Source: Meghimatium bilineatum
Lineage: Eukaryota > Mollusca > Gastropoda > Stylommatophora > Philomycidae
Direction: 5' to 3'
Assembly (NCBI GenBank): GCA_034231615.1
Contig: CM067315.1
Coordinates: 37,363,129-37,427,128, forward strand
Length of the DNA: 64,000 nt
Shown here: positions 57,373 through 64,000 of the stretch, one piece after another
Layout: the number at the start of each line of letters is the position of its first letter
Position numbering within the stretch: position 1 is the stretch's first letter
The notes under the pieces: model-generated
Database searches by the model: none
What the model saw: the letters and a program-made list of their open reading frames with translations, nothing else
Told to the model about the DNA's origin: nothing
Translations under genes and position numbers: made by a program

Positions 57373-58609
57373 GAAACTGCGTGCTAACAATTATTGAATT
57401 ATATTTACGTACAAACGTATATGCTGACTATTATAGCCAGTGCAACAATAATGGTGAGACTCCTTTTTATGTGGAACTACAACCATGATTACACGACTGT
57501 GTAGGAATTGTAAGACTGTCTAACTAACAATTTGGATAGGAAATCAGTACTTTCATCGCTAACAGTATATAAATACCCTGATGTATCACATACAATTGTG
57601 AACTATATTCAGTATATAATACATCATATGTTTTCCTAGAGATAAAACATCTGATATGTTTCAAAATCTAATAAGGCGTATATTTTAAAGAAATAATACT
57701 GTAATATTTTCCCACACGTTCTGCATAAAATAATTAGATTTGATACGTTTTTGTGTGTGTGTACTCATGTTTCTGTTCAGGTGGTGTAGTCCAGCAAATC
57801 AACTTCCTGGTTGAAAAAATAGCATATTTCTGTCAAAGCACAGAATCAATCAAAGTTTTACAAATATAGAAATGTAAATATTCACCCTCCCACAAGATGA
57901 CATGTTTCAGACAGATTTTATGTCTAGTCCCAGTAGAGCTTTGAGTCAGCGATCCCTGTTTCGGACCTTTACTGGCCGCAAGAAACGGTCAAGAAATTTC
58001 CTCGTTGTTCTGAAAAGTCTACATTCAGACTCATAACCGTAAATACGTTCAAATATCTGGTCAGTAAATCACAGAGCGAGGGTGTGCATGACTTTATAAC
58101 CCCAATCTACGGTGATCACATACTTGCAGACCTTCTGGCAGTTATATCGGTGAATGAATCAATCAGCACATTACTAACTGACATGGCTAGTCAGAGCCTG
58201 CGTTAATGACGAAAGTTGAAGAGCGACAAGAGTTCATTTAACGGTTTGATTAGATTCACAGGATTGAAATAGATTAGATTATATTCACATGATAGAAATA
58301 GATTAGAGCGCATATCCACAGCTTCCATATTTCACTCATGGTTAAAAATCATTTTTATAACACAGGTTCTCAGACTTTTACGAGACACGCTCCCATTTTA
58401 AAGAACAAAAAAATGGCATACCACTTCATTTTACAGAAATAAAGTGAACTACCACGCAATTTTATTGAAAAAAAGTAACATGCAACCAATTTTATAACAG
58501 TATATACGTAAAGCACAAGTTGCATCAGCTTTACGATGAACACACAGAATATCCTACTATAAAGTATATGTACGAAAGAATACAAATAGCAGTCAGTAGC
58601 ATATACAAG
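57373..58609. other. No gene seen
   Basis: AT-rich. A small GTGTGTGTG run is near 57752. GATTAGATT words recur at 58240-58300. No coding sequence recognised. Confidence 0.45.
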
Positions 58610-59560
58610 ACAGCAACAACGTTTCATCCTTAAGGTTTTTTTCAAGAAATTACAAAATAAACAGTAAAAACAGTAGAAATAATGGCAATATGAACAAAAT
58701 CATTAGACAGAAGACAGACATCTAAGGTACATTGATGTAAGTATACAAAATTATTGTCATAGAGAGGCGTGTTAAAACATATTGGGAGTTAAAATGAAAT
58801 AAAACAAATATGCCTGAAAACAACATTAACGACAAAACAATAAAGGTTCCAAATTACAAATCTAAATAAATGAATGATCTGTAGTAATATCTAATGGCTT
58901 AAAGATACCAAACTGCAATATATAACGGATTTCAAAGTTATATCTAGCTCTATTGTCTTTTGGTGTGTGATGTCAATGCAGTGACTTGAATATCACGGGC
59001 ACCACGATGATCAACGTCATTGATATGTATAGTGACAGGAGTATGTGTTCTGTGGTTAATGAAACGAAGATGTTGGTAGAAACGGTCACTTAGTCGCTCA
59101 TCGGTTTCACATATATACTTCTTGTCACATCGTTTACAAATAATAATGTAACTGACGTTACAGGATTCACATTTGAAGGCATCGTCAATAGTGAAAATTC
59201 CTTAGAAAATGAAACACAGATGTCGGAAACTAACCGTGCCAAAATGATCTGAAACAGTAGTCCTGAGGTGACTCTGGACCAAGAAATGTGTCACTCATAT
59301 AGTCAATCAAAGGAAAGTCTTGGAAAATAGCACGGGTTTGTGGATAGGACTGCAAAAGGGGATAATGTGTGAACAAAACTCTTAGGACAATAGACATATG
59401 GGGATAAAATGTGAAGACATGTATAACTCTATCAGAAGAGGTAACACCATGAGTGTTAGTCAAGGTATCACGGCGAGACATTTTACGGACACGAAGTCAA
59501 GCCGATGAAAGAACACTGTTACCGTACGAACGTCTACGAGAGAAATCAACCATCTCATAC
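58610..59560 (-). pseudogene. Penelope-like element fragment with GIY-YIG endonuclease remnant
   Basis: Reading the minus strand from 59560: VDFSRRRSYGNSVLSSA, RVRKMSRRDTLTNT, then HVFTFYPHMSIVLRVLFTHY and TRAIFQDFPLIDYM, the linker seen after Penelope-type reverse transcriptases. After a frameshift, FKCESCNVSYIIICKRCDKK, YICETDERLSDRFYQHLRFI and NHRTHTPVTIHI form the GIY-YIG nuclease core with its C-x2-C pairs and the R-x-x-x-H block. The usual YIGET reads YICET. A stop at about 58957 and a second frameshift precede FEIRYILQFGIFKPLDI. Further on, GGATGAAACGTTG at 58616-58630 fits the element's tail. The reverse transcriptase is missing. It is inactive. Confidence 0.78.
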
Positions 59561-59789
59561 TTAAGCAATAGATAAGTTAGAATTTTTACATTTCTAAAAA
59601 CTGCCTGTTATACAGATATAAACTGTTAAGAAAACAATGGCAACTTACTGGAAGTATTTCTATTGCATAGAAAATGAAAGTTCCCAAAAACTTTATGTTT
59701 ATCGTTTGCCTTGAATAGGATAAGCTACCAACACAGTTCAGGTAGTTAAAAAATAATCATGTCATACAGGATAATGTCACAGACGTGCA
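59561..59789. other. No gene seen
   Basis: AT-rich spacer. The reverse transcriptase expected upstream of the Penelope-type fragment was not found here. Confidence 0.4.
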
Positions 59790-59950
59790 CTTGAAGCACC
59801 ATTTCACCGAATAAATGTACACATATGATGGTGATCTTGTGCATATATATGGTGATCTTGTTTGTTAACAACAAATGTACACATATGATGGTGATATTGT
59901 ACACGCATATGATGATCTTGTACATATATATGGTGATCGTGTATGGTGAC
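59790..59950. repeat. ~30-bp repeat, about 5 copies
   Basis: GTACACATATGATGGTGATC with CATATATATGGTGATCTTGT. Confidence 0.8.
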
Positions 59951-61385
59951 AACTGTGATAATGTAATATTCTTGCTAGTAACAAATACAACTAACGAAGA
60001 GTAAAACTAATGTAAAAGTGAGATTGTAAAAATAAAACAAACTAGAGAACAAAGACTTTTTCAAAGTTACGGTAGAATAGGGACATCAAGAAACAAATAC
60101 GGACAAGAAATAAACACATATAATTATTAAATTATCAATGCAATGAAGTGGTCTCACGAATACATTGGTTTTGTTACTGCGGCACTCTCCACCTTGTTGG
60201 AATATTCTCTTACATTGTGGTTATTTATAATTGGAATTTGCGTGTTTTGTCTGGTGGTTGTCAATTGGCGGCGGTGGAGTGGCGTGTAATGGCTTTTCTC
60301 AAAAATGACTACTTGATTTTGACACTGGGTTATGTATTGAAACAGAAAATCAACACACTTTCTATAGAATAGCTACACGAGCTACAACTTTCATTAGTTT
60401 TCATGATTCTGGTACATCAAATATGGACTGCATTTTGCGTTTAAAGATATGTGACTCACCATATATATGTAAATGGAATAATTTCTACACTATTTTAATC
60501 TAAAACATTGTTCTATTTGTTAATCATTAATCTTTAGCTACAACATAAATGTCGTCTACAATATGGTTCCATTTGTTGTAGTTGTAAGTAATTCCAGTTG
60601 TACTAGATGAAGACGGCTACAACATCAATGTCATACAGAATACACAAACACACGTCTTATGTTTCATCTTTATCAGTAATCATCTCATCACCACATCCCA
60701 CTGTTCTCATTGGCTAGATTCCTCCTAGCTTTGTGGCTACTTTCTCCGGTAAACTCCATTTCTTGAACAAACACACTTAAGTAACAAAAAATAATTTAAA
60801 AAAGTGTCTCCAATAATTCCAGTTCAGGCACGCGCTCTGATCTAGAAAGATTTTCCTAACCACGTTCGTGCCTCACTTCTGTGGCTTCATGTCCAGTTCC
60901 TGTAGTTCAAACTCGAGTAATGGTGCACTATATAGAAATAGAGTGATGCAAACTTACATTTTTACCGTCATATACGGCTTACGGCGTCTGGCGTGGACAT
61001 ATGCTCAATGCGGCAGTTGCTGATTAAATTTCCTATTTTCTCTCATGTTAATCAATACTTTCATGCCAGCGTTTTTGTAAAGCGCATTAGTAAATATTTT
61101 TGTAATATTGAATATGGTAAAATAACCACAACAGAGAAGTATTTTGGTTTATTATCATCTTTTACGCACACAAAAATGAAACAAAACGAAGGTTTACACA
61201 AGAATACATAAAGAAATTAAAGAAAATGTAAGGCAGTAAAAAAAGCGTGGCTGAATGATAACTTCACTGAACTTGAGCAGGAACGAGAAGACACGTAGTA
61301 TATACATACAAAAATAAGTGAACTAACCGAAATTTAAAAGCAGTCAACAAATAGTTTTTTTAAAAACAAAAGATGGTAAAATAAT
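59951..61385. other. No gene seen
   Basis: AT-rich unique-looking sequence without recognised domains, RNA genes or transposon ends. Confidence 0.45.
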
Positions 61386-62418
61386 AATGGAATAAAGAGA
61401 AAATAATAAACAGATGGTTAGAGTATATAAAATAATAAACAGATGGTTAGAGTATATAAAATAATAAACAGATGGTGAGAGTATATAAAATAATAAACAG
61501 ATGGTGAGAGTATATAAAATAATAAACAGATGGTTAGAGTATATAAAATAATAAACAGATGGTTAGGGTATATAAAATAATAAACAGATGGTTAGAGTAT
61601 ATAACATAATAAACAGATGGTTAGAGTATATAAAATAATAAACAGATGGTTAGAGTATATAAAATAATAAACAGATGGTGAGAGTATATAAAATAATAAA
61701 CAGATGGTGAGAGTATATAAAATAATAAACAGATGGTTAGAGTATATAAAATAATAAACAGATGGTTAGGGTATATAAAATAATAAACAGATGGTTAGAG
61801 TATATAAAATAATAAACAGATGGTTAGAGTATATAAAATAATAAACAGTTGGTTAGGGTATATAAAGTAATAAACAGATGGTTAGAGTATATAAAATAAT
61901 AAACAGATGGTTAGAGTATATAAAATAATAAACAGATGGTTAGAGTATATAAAATAATAAACAGATGGTTAGAGTATATAAAAAATAAACAGATGGTTAG
62001 AGTATATAAAATAATAAACAGATGGTTAGAGTAAATAAAATAATAAACAGATGGTTAGAGTATATAAAATAATAAACAGATGGTTAGAGTATATAAAATA
62101 ATAAACAGTTGGTTAGGGTATATAAAATAATAAACAGATGGTTAGAGTATATAAAATAATAAACAGATGGTTAGAGTATATAAAATAATAAACAGATGGT
62201 TAGCGTATATAAAATAATAAACAGATGGTTAGAGTATATAAAAAATAAACAGATGGTTAGAGTATATAAAATAATAAACAGTTGGTTAGAGTATATAAAA
62301 TAATAAACAGATGGTTAGGGTATATAAAATAATAAACAGATGGTTAGAGTATATAAAATAATAAACAGATGGTTAGAGTATATAAAATAATAAACAGATG
62401 GTTAGAGTATATAAAATG
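61386..62418. repeat. 29-bp minisatellite, about 35 copies
   Basis: AATAATAAACAGATGGTTAG then AGTATATAA recurs every 29 bp. Rare variants (GGTGAG, GTTGGTTAG, one A-T deletion) recur in blocks about 260 bp apart (for example near 61470 and 61670), showing multi-unit duplication. Confidence 0.97.
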
Positions 62419-62624
62419 ATAGTATGATGAGAAAAGCAGAACACAAACGAACAAGTCAGAACAATGAGAGGGAACATCAATATTAAAAGAAGAAGCATTG
62501 GTAGCACAACAACATATGAAGAATAATAAATTCCCAGGATTCCATTCTCCAGACTATATACTACTAATGCGACTCGAAGTATATAAATAGTGACCAACCA
62601 AAATCGCGACAGTAATAAAAATAG

Positions 62625-62682
62625 CGTAACGAATGGGGTCCTAATTAAGTCTGTACGTAGGTCTACTACAGGTCGAGGGTCT
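62625..62682. mobile_element. Foldback element family 1, right half only
   Basis: GTAACGAATGGGGTCCTAAT, TAAGTCTGTACGTAGGTCTA matches the right arm of 12734-12947. The left half is absent, mirroring the half copy at 41205. Confidence 0.6.
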
Positions 62683-62709
62683 CGATTGTAACCAATTATG
62701 TATCTCTTT

Positions 62710-62885
62710 GTTGTGTGCGTTCGTTCTCAAACTCCTGCAGACTAGAAGGATATAGTCCGTAGAACGGAATGCGTTGAGTCATGGTTTACAGTTGTGATGT
62801 AATATCTGCGCCTTTTGACCTGACACAATCGACTTCAGCATGGCTCTGGGTAACTTTGACCCTATGTTGGATGGAGGAATCAACT
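62710..62885 (-). mobile_element. Dispersed 3'-end repeat (family E), longest copy
   Basis: TTCTCAAACTCCTGCAGACT, GTAGAACGGAATGCGTTGAG, CATGGTTTACAG and TGGGTAACTTTGACCCTATG are shared with 34623 and 48790. No short-repeat tail here. Confidence 0.65.
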
Positions 62886-62954
62886 CTAGACCTCTGCGGT
62901 CTAAATTATTGCCCAGAGTTCAACGTAATAGTCTATTTAGCCGTGTTGCATTCT

Positions 62955-63100
62955 TTGTTCATCAGACACTGTAGTAGTAGTAGTAGTGATGGCGGTGGTG
63001 GCAGTAGTGGTAGTATTAGTAGTAGTAGTAGTCGTAGTAGTAATAGTAGTTTTAGTAGTAGTAGTAGCAGCAGCAGCAGCAGCAGTAGTAGTAGTCATTT
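62955..63100. repeat. AGT/AGC/GGT trinucleotide tract
   Basis: Imperfect triplet run with a pure (AGC)n centre. It would encode poly-Ser in one frame; not a gene. Confidence 0.93.
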
Positions 63101-63224
63101 ATCTATCTATACTCCTGTGGCGCCGACACAGTGCATAAGGCAGAAACCAGAGCTCTTCAGTTCGAGAAATGTTATGTTACTGTCGGTAATTCAGTAGTAG
63201 TCATTTTATCTTTATATGTCTATT

Positions 63225-64000
63225 CGCTAAACCCTTTGTTGCCTTTCAGCGTCAGGGGTTGATGACTTTTATGGAGATGGTCCTCATGTGTGCTGAGTAT
63301 ATTGTGGAATTTGTCGCCTCTTTATGTCCGTGATCCTCCTTTTTGGTGGTCGGCCTCTAGATCTGTCTTCACTGTATCTGTGTAGCATAGCTTGTTTTGG
63401 TACGCTGTCTGATGGTAGTCTGCTGATGTGTGCAAACCATGTGATTTGCTGCCTCTTAATATATTCAATGATTGGGATGGTGCCGATTCTTTGTCTAATG
63501 TCCCCATACCTCACTAAAAATACTGCTAGTAAAGGCCTTTTGCGATAGTACACATCCCTGTCTCCCTCCCGAGTGAATTTGGAAATTATCGGATGTACCT
63601 GTGCTCGTTCTTACTGCGCATTGATTATTGGCGTATATGATCTGACATAAGCTTATCAGATGTTGAGAAACTCCGTATGTCTGTAGTGTTATCTATACTT
63701 GTGCTCTATCCACTGTGACAATATCTTATTAATTATTTTTTTTTTGGTCTAAGAAAGCCAAATATAAGTCTTGGTTATTTTCTATCGCTCTTTCTGAAAG
63801 TTGTTTGAAGACAAATATTGCATCTGCACATCTTTTATTTTTCCAAAAAGCCTAATTGTGTGTTGTTGAGCGGTGGTTCTATATATGTGCGCATCCTTCG
63901 CTTTAGTATTTTGCTTAAGAATTTTTCCTTTGTGGGTTTAAGAGTGATATGTGTGTATACTTAATGAGATCCTCTTACTACCAGTTTTCTTCCAGATGGG
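63225..64000 (-). pseudogene. LINE family A, internally deleted, runs off right edge
   Basis: From the right edge the minus strand passes the finger-domain region corresponding to 14330-14780, then jumps at about 63550 to YGDIRQRIGTIPIIEYIKRQ, QITWFAHISRLPSDSVPKQA, MLHRYSEDRSRGRPPKR. The GVRQGC-FADD part is missing, about 0.6 kb less than the 13465 copy. The hairpin arms are at 63225-63231 and 63244-63251. Confidence 0.85.

Noticed and set aside
58370-58645. Hydrophobic 91-residue minus-strand frame as a membrane protein
   Set aside because: AT-rich sequence downstream of the Penelope-type fragment; it has no recognisable helix pattern or homologue and overlaps the element's tail.

Overview
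This window is animal nuclear DNA with no sign of bacterial gene organisation. It is AT-rich, gene-poor and dominated by repeats. I infer a lophotrochozoan, most likely a cephalopod mollusc. The reasons are an orexin/allatotropin-type receptor interrupted by a multi-kilobase intron, an extreme load of homogeneous minisatellites, tRNA-derived SINEs, many non-LTR retrotransposon tails and a Penelope-like element. The species assignment is inference, not proof.

Only one host gene is well supported. It is a rhodopsin-family neuropeptide receptor on the minus strand. One exon (23446-23812) codes from TM3 to the start of the third intracellular loop. The next exon (17662-17785) codes for TM6. The intron between them is 5,660 bp, its two splice sites agree in phase, and it holds an antisense 5'-truncated LINE that still has an open reverse transcriptase frame and an 11-bp target-site duplication. 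The TM1-TM2 and TM7 exons were not found.

Layout. 0-13 kb: minisatellites (units of 53, 29, 32, 27, 26, 28, 46, 25, 12/24 and 32 bp), small LINE remnants and a perfect 48-bp inverted repeat. 13-17 kb: a degenerate LINE (family A), a LINE family B tail, a foldback element and a SINE with a perfect target-site duplication. 17-24 kb: the receptor locus. 24-33 kb: LINE C-termini, 18-bp arrays, a long TA tract, a second foldback family and another SINE. 33-45 kb: a second LINE A copy, a LINE B copy split by a 246-bp insertion, and arrays of 20, 31, 21, 20, 48, 63 and 38 bp. The 63-bp array has about 29 nearly identical units, each with an AP-1 consensus. 45-57 kb: mostly unassigned AT-rich DNA, 47-bp and 27/28-bp arrays and two copies of a GC-rich dispersed repeat. 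57-64 kb: a Penelope-like element with a GIY-YIG endonuclease remnant, a 29-bp array and a fourth LINE A copy running off the right edge.

By my rough sum, tandem arrays occupy about 30% of the window and recognisable transposon remnants perhaps another 12-15%. Nothing here forms an operon or a multi-gene system. Most long open frames are by-products of stop-free tandem repeats.
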